A stretch of 64,000 nucleotides of DNA from Osmia lignaria lignaria (lineage: Eukaryota > Arthropoda > Insecta > Hymenoptera > Megachilidae): contig NC_135044.1 in assembly GCF_051020975.1 (NCBI RefSeq), positions 7,008,501 to 7,072,500 of the forward strand. The letters are read 5' to 3'. The translations under genes were made by a program, and so were the position numbers. Shown piece by piece: positions 12,019 to 22,201 of this stretch (positions are counted from its first letter, which is position 1; each line of letters begins with the position of its first letter). The notes below the pieces were generated by a model. It was not told where the DNA came from. It was given only the letters and a program-made list of their open reading frames with translations, and made no database searches.

Positions 12019-12205
12019 CCGTTCGTGTTATTCGTATCGGGTTCCCTAATCCCAAAGTAACAGGTATCGAGTTTCATAAACCGTGAGTTGTTCATATCGG
12101 ATTCCATGATCGCGGGGTTGTTACCATTAAATCCTATAACACCGGGTCGTACGTATATCCGTTTGCAAGATTCTTGGGGTCGTTGGTGTCGTATCCCACG
12201 ACCCG
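12019..12205. repeat. Degenerate tandem repeat, period about 61 bp
   Basis: Three units begin at 12019 (CCGTTCGTGTTATTCG), 12081 (CCGTGAGTTGTTCA) and 12142 (CCGGGTCGTACG), a spacing of 62 and 61 bases. The best conserved part is TCGTATCGGGTTCCCTAATC in unit 1 against TCATATCGGATTCCATGATC in unit 2. The third unit is more diverged. Confidence 0.45.
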
Positions 12206-13143
12206 CGGGGTTACCTTCTATCGTTCGAGTACACAAAGTGTAGCGAGATCAAAAATATCGACGAAAAGGTATGCGGCGGTGGATGTAGCTGGGCTGCACC
12301 CACACCCTTGGCCACGTGAGAAACGCCAAAGGAACTGTGCAAGAAATCCTTTCTCCGTACACGACCTCGATTTAATATCGTGCTCAAGGAACTTTTCTTA
12401 AGTGCACGTTGCCAGACTGCTCTGATTGCTCGGTATGACGTCGATTATCTCAATACCGGTTAGCCAAAGGACCGATTAATTATCAAAACAGAGAATGAGT
12501 CACGCCATTTAACCCTGTTCTTGCGAGTTCACTCGAGACAAATTATTTTAAGGCGTGAAAATGTTTTTAAGTCTTAAAATAATTTATTTCTAAAAATTGG
12601 AATAAATATAAAATCTAAATATATTCAGTGACTGCAACTCTTCCAATATAGCAGAAATTAAATACATATCATTAATTAAATCCTAATTTAAAATTATCTG
12701 AACAAATAATTACATTTGCCATAAAATAAAACAGGTGAAAAAGTTTTATCCCCTATCGCATCCACTATTCCTGAAACACCTGTTTCGCTTTTCCCGTTTC
12801 TTTCTCGCGTTCGCTCTTTTATTCATTGATTCTCGATTCTCCCGCATTTGTGGCAAGTTTGTGGCCCAGAATCGTATAAAACGTAGATATACAGCGCAAA
12901 CAGGAAACAGAGCTTAACCTGGGCATCATCCCTCGCTAAGATACAACCGTTAGTACTCGTTGTTGGAAAAACATAACTCTAGCCGGAGAGAGAAGAATGG
13001 AAACTCGGAGAAACGACGCGGGAAAATTCCGGCATACTGTACTTTTACGAGGTGGTAAGGAAACGAAGCGTCGATAAACCTTTTATCAACCATTTTTCGG
13101 AAAAGCCAAGTTTTATTATAAAAATTGTATTATTATAATAATA

Positions 13144-13163
13144 ATGGAGACTACAGTCTCCAT
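13144..13163. repeat. Perfect 20-bp inverted repeat
   Basis: ATGGAGACT and AGTCTCCAT are exact reverse complements separated by two bases, in an AT-rich context. It could form a hairpin or be a palindromic protein-binding site; no function can be assigned. Confidence 0.6.
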
Positions 13164-13845
13164 ATAAAAAGCTGAAGATAACTTTCATGCCTCGATAAAA
13201 ATTAAGAGGAAACTAATTTTTATACCCGGATGATGAAATATTAAAATTTAATAGAGATACGTGGTCGGAATTAATCAGAAATAAAATAAAGTAACCAAAT
13301 GAATATGTAGCAACGAGAAATTCTAAAGGCTCTGATAAATGAACGAAGATAGCATATCGGATGCAATTCATGACCGGTAAACGTAATTCCGTCGATGTTT
13401 TTTTCATTTCTCGCCGCGGCATATAACAAGGGTTGCAAATTAGCGAGAGGAACGAAATATCTCCCTTGATAGTTGACAACACGATGAAATTTCCGTGCAC
13501 GCGACCGAATGAAAACGGCAGGACGAGGAGCGAGCTACTGCATAAAAATACAACCGCAAACGAACGGACAACGATAGAATCCGCCAAGATCACAAAAGCT
13601 ACGGTATCGCGTATGCAGATGATGAAACGTCCATAGAAAAACTAGCCACGATTTATAGCTCTATGATTATGATACTTTTTAGCTTGTGGTTCGAACAACT
13701 GTAATAATTATTTGAATCTGCGCAAAAACAACCTTGTTGAATTTAGATCGTCAGTTGAGGTGACTGTGCTATTTGTGATTTAAATTAGTGGATCAGAGCC
13801 AAGTTGAAATTAAAATTTAAGTATGCAGTCAAATAGCACGAACTT

Positions 13846-13938
13846 CCTTTTTTGGAACGCTCTGTGTATGAAAAAAAAAACAGGAGATATAATAATTTAT
13901 CGTTTTTTATATTCATATACGGAATGTTCCAAAAAAGG
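13846..13938. mobile_element. 93-bp inverted-repeat element (MITE-like)
   Basis: The left arm (13846-13872) starts CCTTTTTTGGAACGCTC and the right arm (13912-13938) ends GGAATGTTCCAAAAAAGG. Over 27 bases the arms match at about 23 positions when one is reverse-complemented. The first 13 bases are identical. The interior is an AT-rich spacer of about 39 bases. A related end occurs at 3103-3128. This fits a small non-autonomous element or remnant; no coding capacity is present and no clear target-site duplication was seen. Confidence 0.5.
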
Positions 13939-14589
13939 ATTATACAATCTAAAAATCAAGCATGCTCCAGTTCTCCGAAGTAGAATCTCCAATGTGTGAT
14001 TGAATACAATTTTATCCGTAACACGTATTAAATTACAAGCGAGCTGAACTCGAAAATCAGTTACCCATCATCGAAACTATGTCAATTCAAAGCAATCCCC
14101 GTAAAAGTTTTATAATGGATTTTGATCGGCGATCGATAAACAGGTACCTACAATTGAGTTGAACGTACACGAAGACCGTATTCAAATTACGTGCTTAATT
14201 GAGAACTGTTTGGTAGAAGTGACTTGGGCGCGATGGTGAAGATAAAAGCTCTTTAAATGCTCAATTAATAGTGCTCTTAATTAACGCGAGTATGTACACT
14301 ATCGCTCAAAAGTATCCGGATAGTAATTAAATCACAAACCTGTACAAATTTTCAAACACCTATCCATTTTAGTAGGATAGTTGTCTCTAACCATTTTTCT
14401 ACCCTTAATTAATATTTTTTTAATAATGTGACTAATTCAACTGAAGAATAATTTAACCATGATTATTTTTATTATTTTCTTTCATCTGTTTGATGAATCA
14501 TTCTTGAAAGTTTGTACTCAGTAATTGTGGAATTTCTATTTTAACTATGCGGTACGGTTTGAAATAAATTGGGAGGAATCATCGCTCAC

Positions 14590-14775
14590 CTGTCCGTAGT
14601 TGTCGAACCCGTGTCTCTCGGCGATCTCGGATGCAGCGTCCAGACCATCCGGCACATGGACCGCAAACTGATTGGTGTAAATCGGCGATGATCGTGATCG
14701 TGGTTCGGCTTTTGACTTCACTAAGGCACCGATCAGCAACACCAACACGCACAACGTGCTCGTTTGGACGATCAT
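14590..14775 (-). CDS. Furin-like proprotein convertase, first coding exon
   Basis: Furins are subtilisin-type Ca-dependent serine proteases of the trans-Golgi and secretory route that cut proproteins after dibasic sites. This exon encodes 62 residues. Residues 1-23 form a signal peptide (MIVQTSTLCVLVLLIGALV, then a small-residue cleavage region). The S8 propeptide begins near residue 32 with PIYTNQFAVHVPDG and continues with EIAERHGFDNYGQ, the typical furin prodomain start. I chose the ATG at 14775 because the frame further upstream has no ATG. The exon ends in phase 0 with CAG|GTGAGC. Acceptor-like sites upstream (for example GTTAG just before 14851) suggest a preceding non-coding exon. The protease domain and cleavage site lie off the left edge or were not recognised. 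Whether it is the Fur1 or Fur2 type cannot be decided from this exon. Confidence 0.85.
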
Positions 14776-16216
14776 CTCGTCGACGATCAAATAGGACGAT
14801 AAAAGAGAGACAAATACCTAAACACCGATGTTCACCGTTCGCGATCGAACACTAACGATAAGAATACAACGACAGAAACGCGATTTTTCATTAATTTAAT
14901 TATTTTCGAACATCGCCGTGAACTTCTCGACGTGTCGAACGACGAGAAGGAGGAACAAGGATACTGTGTTACGTTTAAAACAAAATTACGATTAATTGAA
15001 ACGCGACGCGACACGACACTGTGTTTGATCACTTTGATCACACTGACCGATCATCGGCTCTTCTGATGGATGTATCTGTAATTAAAACGAAAGAGAAAAA
15101 ATTAAAAATGCTGATGTTACTTGGCGGACATTCTGGTCACGATATCGGAAGGATGTTGGTAGAATCCTTGCGGTATGCTGATATTAATTATCGCCAAGTG
15201 GACTTTCCAAATCTGCCGGATACTTGACTTATTAGCATTTTTATGGTTATTTATGATAATGCAGAATGATTCAACTTGGACAGAATATTCTAAGAAAGAG
15301 TGTTAATCAAATTTTTATTTCCCAATTTTTTGAACAATTTATTGCGACGCTAATAGAATAATAACAAATGTTTGCCGAAGACTAAACATATGATGCTTTT
15401 TAAATTCATTGTGTGTTATTTAAATTGGCTAGAAGGGCGAATTTATGTGCCGTTTCGTTTTAAGGAATAAGCCTCTTTCTCGGTGCTGTCCTATTTATCA
15501 TACCAAAGGATTTTAGTGAGTCTTAAAGTACGAAGAATGGGTCTTGCTGTTATTTTTGATAACCTTGAAGAAGATAACGTACGATATCTTACTTCGCCCA
15601 TAATGAATACCAAATATTCTTCCACATAATAAGTATCAAAACGGGGTAAAAATAAGACACGTTGAAAATTCGAATGATCGAAGGGAAAAATTGGAAAAAG
15701 AAAGGTTCGAATATACTATTTTCACCCGTACAATCGTTATCGACTACTGGAACTTGCTGAGCTCGAATTGGATAAAAACAATTACACAGAAAATTGCGAG
15801 AAAATGCCAATTCGAGAAGTTGAAAAATCTTTTCCCTTGTATTTTCTTCGTGTCAAGCCCTGCGTAACCCAGATCAGGAAACTTGATAAAATCAAAAAAC
15901 ACCCATGCTGGTATTCGCTTCTTTCTCGTGCCACGTACAGAGAAGAGCGTGCTTCGAAGGATTTCGAAAACTGAATTAAAGCTCGTCGATAGAAGTCACT
16001 CGGTTCGAGAGACCTTAGCAGAATTGGAACCCAGAGACAAGGGGTCAGAAATATAACGTCCAAGCTATTGTGTTCGAGGGGATAGAAAAAATATCAGGGC
16101 AATTTACAAAAGTGTCTGGAATTACATAAGCACTTGACTTTTATAGGCACCCCCGATGAATAATCGGTTTTGAACTCCTTAATTTCATACGTTGAAAGAA
16201 TAATTTTTCAAAGGAA

Positions 16217-16282
16217 CAGTGTAAAATTTAGAAAATGAAAATAATATAAAATACAAAATTGAATTAAAATCCGCCGTCCGAG
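16217..16282 (+). repeat. Dispersed repeat family, copy 1
   Basis: It carries AAAATTTAGAAAATGAAAAT, then an ATAATATAAAATAC-like block and AATTAAAATCCGCCGTCC. It matches copies at 18701, 57425 (inverted) and 62218, but lacks the middle CTCCATGGT portion. Confidence 0.55.
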
Positions 16283-17167
16283 GGTTACAACCCTTTCACT
16301 AAGGGATGTTTATTGAAAGGGGGTTGAAAGCGACATCTGTTAATTGCTTTAAGGATTAATATGGCCGATAAGGCTGCGACTGTTCTGAACGAATGAGAAA
16401 GAGATAAGGAAAAGCGACAAAGATTTCAAGGAGAAATAAAGAGAACTTTTACTACACAGTATATCGGCGTTAATTTCCTTCCCCTTTTCACACAATTACC
16501 AAGGTTCCATTATTTTCGGACAATCTGTAGGGTACATCGTTGGACGTGGATGAACGGGTGATCGTTGAGGAACCGATACACCGGTAAACACTCATATAAG
16601 TAGTAGAATTGATCGGAATCGAGATTGCTACGGTCCGAATTTGACAGAACTGTAGTCGAATTCGTTAGCGGAGCGAAGGAAATATCGTTGGGTACGGTCG
16701 ATGATCTAATTTCACTCGCAAACTATCCGAGCGAATGTGTATTCGCGGATAGTTCGGCAAGTAGTAGTAAGTTGCGAGTCGCAGACAAGAGGAGAAGTCG
16801 ATATACCTGGTCGTATTGTCGATAGTTACCGCGAAACGAGCGAAAGGCCGATCGAGTTCTACGACTGGCTTCGAGTTAACTGGATCCGCTCGCGAAATTG
16901 CTATCGCTATTGCTATTGCGAGCAACAGTTTAACAGGCAAATTGAAGTGACGCGTGAAATATGTGTGTTTCCGGTACCCTTTTCGCTCTTGCATCGATTT
17001 TCCCTTACCATCCATTTCCATTAATCGTTTTGTAAGGAAAAAAGAAACTTTGAGACAAATAGACAGATCATTAACTGACTGTTAATTAAGTACTGATGTT
17101 GACTATACAAAACTCAGGCCACGCTTGTAACGTAATAGCGTTTGGAATCATTAACTGAGACTACGTC

Positions 17168-17475
17168 CGAGTTGGGTTACATTATATCGCATTGCTTCGA
17201 GTGATTACCCTAATGCTCGTCCTTACTGACCTGCGAGGTCATCGTGTTTAAAATCATTGCTCGAGTTAGGTTACAGTGTATCACATTATTCTGAGAGACT
17301 GTCTAATCATCCTTACTTGTAATACCAAGATATAATATCATCCTCGCTCGTTACATCATCGTGTTAGCAATCATTGGCTGAGTTAGGTTGCAATTTATCG
17401 CATTACCACGAAAGATTGCCCCAATGTTTGCTCTTACTGACCCACAACATCATATTCGCAATGATTGCCCGACAC
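17168..17475. repeat. Degenerate tandem repeat, three units of about 95-118 bp
   Basis: Units begin at 17168 (CGAGTTGGGTTACATTATAT), 17262 (CGAGTTAGGTTACAGTGTAT) and 17380 (GAGTTAGGTTGCAATTTAT). Each continues with a CGCATT or CACATT block, a CTTACTGACC-like block and a CATCGTGTTNNNAATCATTG block. A partial unit precedes 17168 (GGAATCATTAACTGAG). The middle unit is longer because of an insertion. Confidence 0.6.
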
Positions 17476-18700
17476 TGTAACCGAGCCTCTCTGCCCCCCG
17501 GGCAACGATGCATACCCATGAGGAACAGCGATCGAACATACCCGTCGTATAACATTATCTAACGAGTAATCGGATCGGTGACAAGCCCTAGAGTTACAGA
17601 TGTCGTGGATGACGTCAGAATGGGGATATATTTAACCGGTGAAATGCCAATCTGTGACAAAAAGTCGTCAACATTTGCCCTAAAATCTTTGCAACACGTG
17701 CAATTATCCTTTTCCTAGGTCTTCCTCGGGGAATCTTCCAATTACAAGGCAGAAAACATAATGAACTCTGTACGATGTAGGCACCCGGTGATCGAATGAA
17801 ACACGATTCGATTCTAATTACCCGCGGGAACGTGGAAGTTTGTCGCGTGAAATAAGCCACGAGGAACAGCTGCACGATATTTCTGTTCTAATTACGGAAC
17901 AAGTTCGAGTAATTTAGCCGACGTCCATCAGCAAAGAAGAAGAAAAAAAAAAAGAAAAACGTTACCTCGATAAGACGTATCTGATTTGAACGCTCGGTTG
18001 GCTAACTTCGAGCCACACACCGAAATTACCGGGGGATTAAGGTGAAAATTGTAACACACAACCTCGCGATCGTGTGCACTGTTACCTGTTTCGTTAAACG
18101 GTGGGTTGTGTGCTTTTTCTTTCCATGAAAAGAAAGAAAAAAGAACACGATGCTTGATAAGACGCTTCCACCATGACGATAAACTTCCAGGTACTGAAGT
18201 TGCTTGATATGAATTTATGAAATAGGCTAAACTTGCAAGAAATTAGGTACGAACTGACACGATGAAGTATGACGCGAGGTAACATGGACAAAATATCGAA
18301 GAAACTTTTTTTTTTCAGTTGCAAATGACGAAGTGCAATGAATTTTCACACCTTCCACGGAAACAATGATGGTATCGAGTTTGTTTGTAAGGTCAATCGC
18401 GATTGTATTTGCTTTTCAAGATAGAGAAAGTTGATAAAAGAAAATGCCAACTTCCTCTATTGTGATTTTTATCTCAAGTGCAACGAGGCTAATACGATAT
18501 GCCGCTTATCTTCTCACGGAAGTATTCAGTTCTTATAATGGATACTAATGACTCATTATGTTGCATTTATAAATGCCTTTGAATCGTTGGACAACGGAGT
18601 CTGGATCAATCGAAATACGAATTCGCAAAACATGTATACAAGGGTATTAATTAAATTATAAGGAGTTGATTTAAATTATTATTATAATTTTTAGTAAAAT

Positions 18701-18781
18701 AGTGTAACATTTAGAAAATAAAAATAATATGAAATAGAAAATTAGATTAAAATTGGGGCTCTCTCCATGGTCCGCCGCCCA
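18701..18781 (+). repeat. Dispersed repeat family, copy 2
   Basis: It contains ACATTTAGAAAATAAAAATA, a GAAATAGAAAATTAGATTAA block and CTCTCCATGGTCCGCCGCCC. This is one of the fullest copies of the family. Confidence 0.6.
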
Positions 18782-20036
18782 ACGTTTGATGGAGTTCAAT
18801 AAAAAATAATAAAATCAAACAATTAATTAATTTCCCTCTTCTTATTCTTTAAAAATCAATCTTCTTCAATGATTAATGTAATTAAAAAGTATAATGAATA
18901 TTAAATAATGAACTGAGCGATATTATGAAAATGTGAAATTATACAATCCCCAATTTATTGCACAAACCATATTCGAGACTAGTTGCACTTGATTCGTAAC
19001 CTTTGCGAAAACTCGTTTCCTTACCAATCTAGGAAAAATAAACCAACATACCTAATTAAACACAGACTATTATAACACAGTCGCTAATGAAACACCTTCA
19101 GACGTACATATGTACCATTGCAAACACCAACTCGTACTCTCGTCGGTTCGGTAAACACACTTCTGTTTCAAAACTAACGGAGCATCTGGATGATACCGCG
19201 CGTAAACAGGGTTGACAAGTCGTTCGAACCGGAACCGGGTTTGAATGTTTTCTTTTCCTGGTTGTCGCAATCACTGAATTCCTGACGACGACCTTAGCGA
19301 GCGAAAGAAATGGAGCGAAATTGGTGGGAAAAACGGTGGCTACGTGTTCAGTGAACGAATCGCGATACCGTAATTAGTTTCGGATGAAAAAAGAGCGTTA
19401 ATCGGGGCTAAAAGGTTTTTCAAGCCCGCATGATTAGAACGTGACAACGTGGGAGGGGGGTATATTTCTTCGAGGACGCTTCTAGCATACGATATACGCA
19501 ACACGCACATCGACCGATGATTTTTCGCACGCCTGCCTGCCTGTGCCGAATAAACGCGGCCACGACTACGTGAAACGCCAACGCCGACCGCTATTGCTTT
19601 CACAGCATTTTTTCCCCCTACGCTGCAAAGCGACGCGTGCAACGCGTACGTACGTGAATTGCGGTTAACCTGTATTTTCGACGAAAGTGAAAGAACAGAG
19701 ATCAACGACTCCTAACCGAGGAGAAATTCACCAAAGAACATCGGGCGTTGGAGTGATTTTAGTCAATGCTCCGATCCACGAAAGAAAGAAGGGAAAAAGA
19801 GGAATATGGAGAAGTTTCGCGAAGAGAAAGTTGCTGTTACACGAGGACGCAACGGTGTCAGCTGACGGAAACAAAGGCCGCGAGAGGCGTGCAATCGGTC
19901 ATCGGAGAGGACGGTCCAATACGGAGTAACAGCAGAGACACAACAGTCGATATAAAAGTGACAGGAGGTTAACCATGAATAACGCGACATCGATGACTTT
20001 ATTGTCCGTTAAATGAATTAAATGATGAAGACTTAC

Positions 20037-20530
20037 CTGTTTTGGTAGAACCGTGCGGTGATGCAGCTTCCCTCCAGCGGTCTAACCTTGCTTTTTCAAC
20101 ACGAAATGTCACCGATCTTTTTGGCACAACGATACACGAACGAACGAAACTATGTTTTGGCAGCGGTTCGCGGCATGTTCTTCCGGCACGAAATTTTTCA
20201 ACTAAGCTAAACGTACGTTGACATGAGAAAACACGACGGCACCCACGCACTACACGAAGTAAGTTGTCAGAAGAAACGGAGCCGAACTTTCGAACCAACC
20301 TACCGATCGCTCCAACCACTACAGGCCAAGTGTAGCACCGCACTGACTGCTCTCGCCGTTCACCAAGGCGATAAACAAACTCGTCGCCTCTCCCTCGTGA
20401 ATCTACTCTTCCTTCTCACCGTTTCGCGTCCTTCTTCCATCCAACGGTCGACTGTCTTGTTCTCACGGACTATCGCGCGGTGCTGAACGAAACTCCTCTC
20501 TCTTTCTTTCTCACACCTTAGCGCCGGCGA
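20037..20530 (-). promoter_or_regulatory. Probable 5' non-coding exon and CpG-rich promoter, minus strand
   Basis: The minus strand carries a consensus donor, ACAG|GTAAGT, with the exon ending at 20037. The sequence to its right (to about 20.8 kb) is CpG-rich compared with its surroundings and contains several pyrimidine initiator-like stretches. No conserved reading frame runs into the donor, so it is best read as a 5' UTR exon. It could splice to the acceptor before the furin exon at about 14850, which would make this the furin promoter, head-to-head with RpS17 about 0.9 kb away. The transcription start and the partner exon are inferred. Confidence 0.4.
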
Positions 20531-20909
20531 TATGATATGATCTCACTCACGTTATCCTCTCTCCGTTATTCTAACGTCATGCGTCCTTGTCGCGCAGGCT
20601 CGCTCTCTCTTCCCCTTCTCCAATTTAAAGCCCAGTGCTGCCACCACCACATACTCCCCCCCGCAACTCCAAAACGGACAACTCGTACCTTGTCACCTAG
20701 CGTTTCGAATTTTCTGATATTTTACGCACCCTCTGTCAATGCTGAACGATGCCTCGTAATTGGCAGCACTTACACTACTCAGGAAACTGAATGTCACTCG
20801 CGAGCAAGATAACTGGAGTCCATTTAAAATTACTCCATGACGCGACAACACAACGTACGACATGTTTTGAGCCACTGACGTTCTGTACTAACTCCGTCGA
20901 TATTTTAGT

Positions 20910-20924
20910 GGCGCCACCTACTGA
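20910..20924 (-). promoter_or_regulatory. CTCF-like site between divergent promoters
   Basis: Read on the minus strand the 15-mer TCAGTAGGTGGCGCC fits the general CTCF core consensus CCASYAGRKGGCRSY at 14 of 15 positions; only the first base differs. It lies between the minus-strand CpG-rich promoter and RpS17, a sensible place for an insulator or a promoter-proximal CTCF site. Binding is inferred from the motif only. Confidence 0.45.
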
Positions 20925-21323
20925 AATCGATTTGAAAACTCTAGTGTTTTTTACATTTATTTTTGTTAACTAATATTTGTACTTATTTACTTAATCGATG
21001 TTTAATATCGTAATCAGCATTTTAGTGAACGATTAAACATTTGTGCTTGCAATAACTGGTTAAATTTCCTACATTATCGTCAGTGGAATTTCTTGCAGGT
21101 ACCATTGCAATTAGATTTTAATAACAAATTATATTTTAGTTTTATTATTTTCATTCATGAATTTAATTGTAAGTTCAACGTGTATACTTTCATGTTTTCA
21201 TTTTTTCCACTTACCACCTGTAAATAAACAACTGAATAGAAATTTTAGATGTCTCCAATGTCGCAATTTATCTAAAAGAATTTGTATAGGGCCGCTCCTG
21301 GGGATAGTTCAGGTGGCGGTAGT

Positions 21324-21370
21324 ATCTTTCGGCCATTTTGTTGTGTGTCTTTTCCGGAATAGCAGGCATC
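21324..21370 (+). promoter_or_regulatory. RpS17 start region with pyrimidine tract (TOP-like)
   Basis: Just before the RpS17 ATG are two pyrimidine stretches, ATCTTTC (21324-21330) and TCTTTTCC (21348-21355), with CGGCCATTTTG between. Ribosomal protein mRNAs of animals commonly start in such tracts and have very short leaders, which fits translational control through TOR. The exact start base is inferred. Confidence 0.5.
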
Positions 21371-22149
21371 ATGGTACGTATGTTCTAATATTTCTTAATA
21401 AAAATCAAAAAAGATATCAGTAATCTGTTATTGAACGTAAAAATTAATTATTTACCAATATATTATCAAATATTGTGAACCTAAAAGTGTATATATTCGT
21501 TATGTAAATTTGTGATAAATGTTCATTTTTGTGATTATAGTAATTAAGGTTATGTGAAAATATTTCTAGCATTTCTGAATATCTTCTTGTATTTGTCAAT
21601 GATAAATGAGCAAAAGGTTTAATGCAATACATTTATAAAAGATTAATATAATTATTTATGATTTCAGAGTCGTGTCAGGACAAAGACGGTCAAGAAGGCC
21701 GCAAAGCTTATTATCGAGAAATATTACACCCGATTGACGATGGATTTCCATACAAATAAAAGGATATGCGAAGAAATCGCAATTATTCCTAGCAAATCTT
21801 TAAGAAATAAAATTGCTGGGTATGTATTTATAGGTTATTTGTTTGTAAACCTTAAAGTTTTCGTGTCAGTAATATAATTTATTTATTTTTTTATTCATGG
21901 AATAGATTTGTTACGCATTTAATGAAGCGTCTCCGACACAGTCAAGTGCGAGGTATTTCCATTAAATTGCAAGAAGAAGAGAGGGAACGCAGAGACAACT
22001 ATGTTCCTGAAGTGTCTGCTTTAGAGCATGACATTATTGAGGTTGATCCAGAAACCAAGGAAATGTTACAAATGCTTGGATTTAATAACATTCCTGGATT
22101 ACAACTCACACAATCTCAGTTACCACCTTATAACAACAGACGTTCTTAA
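21371..22149 (+). CDS. RpS17: 40S ribosomal protein eS17 (RpS17), 3 coding exons, 132 aa
   Basis: This is eS17 of the small ribosomal subunit, cytoplasmic translation. Coding exons are 21371-21373 (the ATG alone, followed by GTACGT), 21668-21819 and 21906-22149. The second exon starts SRVRTKTVKKAAKLIIEKYY and contains DFHTNKRICEEIAIIPSKSL. A Gly codon is split across intron 2. The third exon gives FVTHLMKRLRHSQVRGISIK, then LQEEERERRDNYVPEVSAL and EVDPETKEMLQMLGF, all hallmark eS17 segments. Length and order agree with animal eS17 proteins of about 131-135 residues, and no frame break is seen. Introns are 294 and 86 bases. The leader is pyrimidine-rich. The C-terminal tail (PPYNNRRS) is less conserved, as usual. 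I looked for a snoRNA in the introns and found no convincing box C/D pair. Confidence 0.97.
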
Positions 22150-22195
22150 AACTTCATTCTTTATATTAAATAAGATTGTTGGTTGTGCATTTTTT

Positions 22196-22201
22196 AATAA
22201 A
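22196..22201 (+). terminator. RpS17 poly(A) signal AATAAA
   Basis: AATAAA occurs 47 bases after the RpS17 stop codon, in a T-rich context, giving the short 3' UTR expected for a ribosomal protein mRNA. Confidence 0.6.

Larger units (their letters stand above)
8000..14589. other. No established gene; presumed furin first intron
   Basis: No later furin exon could be found: there is no rest of the propeptide, no subtilisin catalytic Asp, His or Ser block, and no Cys-rich repeats. The interval contains a purine-rich tract, a short Cys/His-rich ORF, an AATG microsatellite, a degenerate tandem region and two inverted repeats. Assigning it to the furin intron is inference from the downstream direction of the minus-strand exon. 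Confidence 0.45.
14776..20036. other. No coding gene; likely 5' leader and intron of the furin gene
   Basis: No conserved coding block is seen. The longer frames at 16625-17024 and 19340-19705 lie in locally GC-richer sequence, overlap on both strands and carry no motif. The frame on the minus strand at 16665-17021 contains an Ala-Ile run that is just the translation of a short GCTATT-like repeat. The stretch contains two copies of a dispersed repeat and one tandem region. Confidence 0.5.

Noticed and set aside
16665..17021. Minus-strand 118-codon frame with a hydrophobic Ala-Ile run resembling a signal peptide
   Set aside because: The run comes from a short tandem repeat of a GCTATT-like word. 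The plus strand is equally open and nothing downstream resembles a protein family.
21374..21667. Possible snoRNA in RpS17 intron 1
   Set aside because: Only loose C-box-like words (TGATAAA) and isolated CTGA words are present; no properly spaced box C/D pair or terminal stem was seen.
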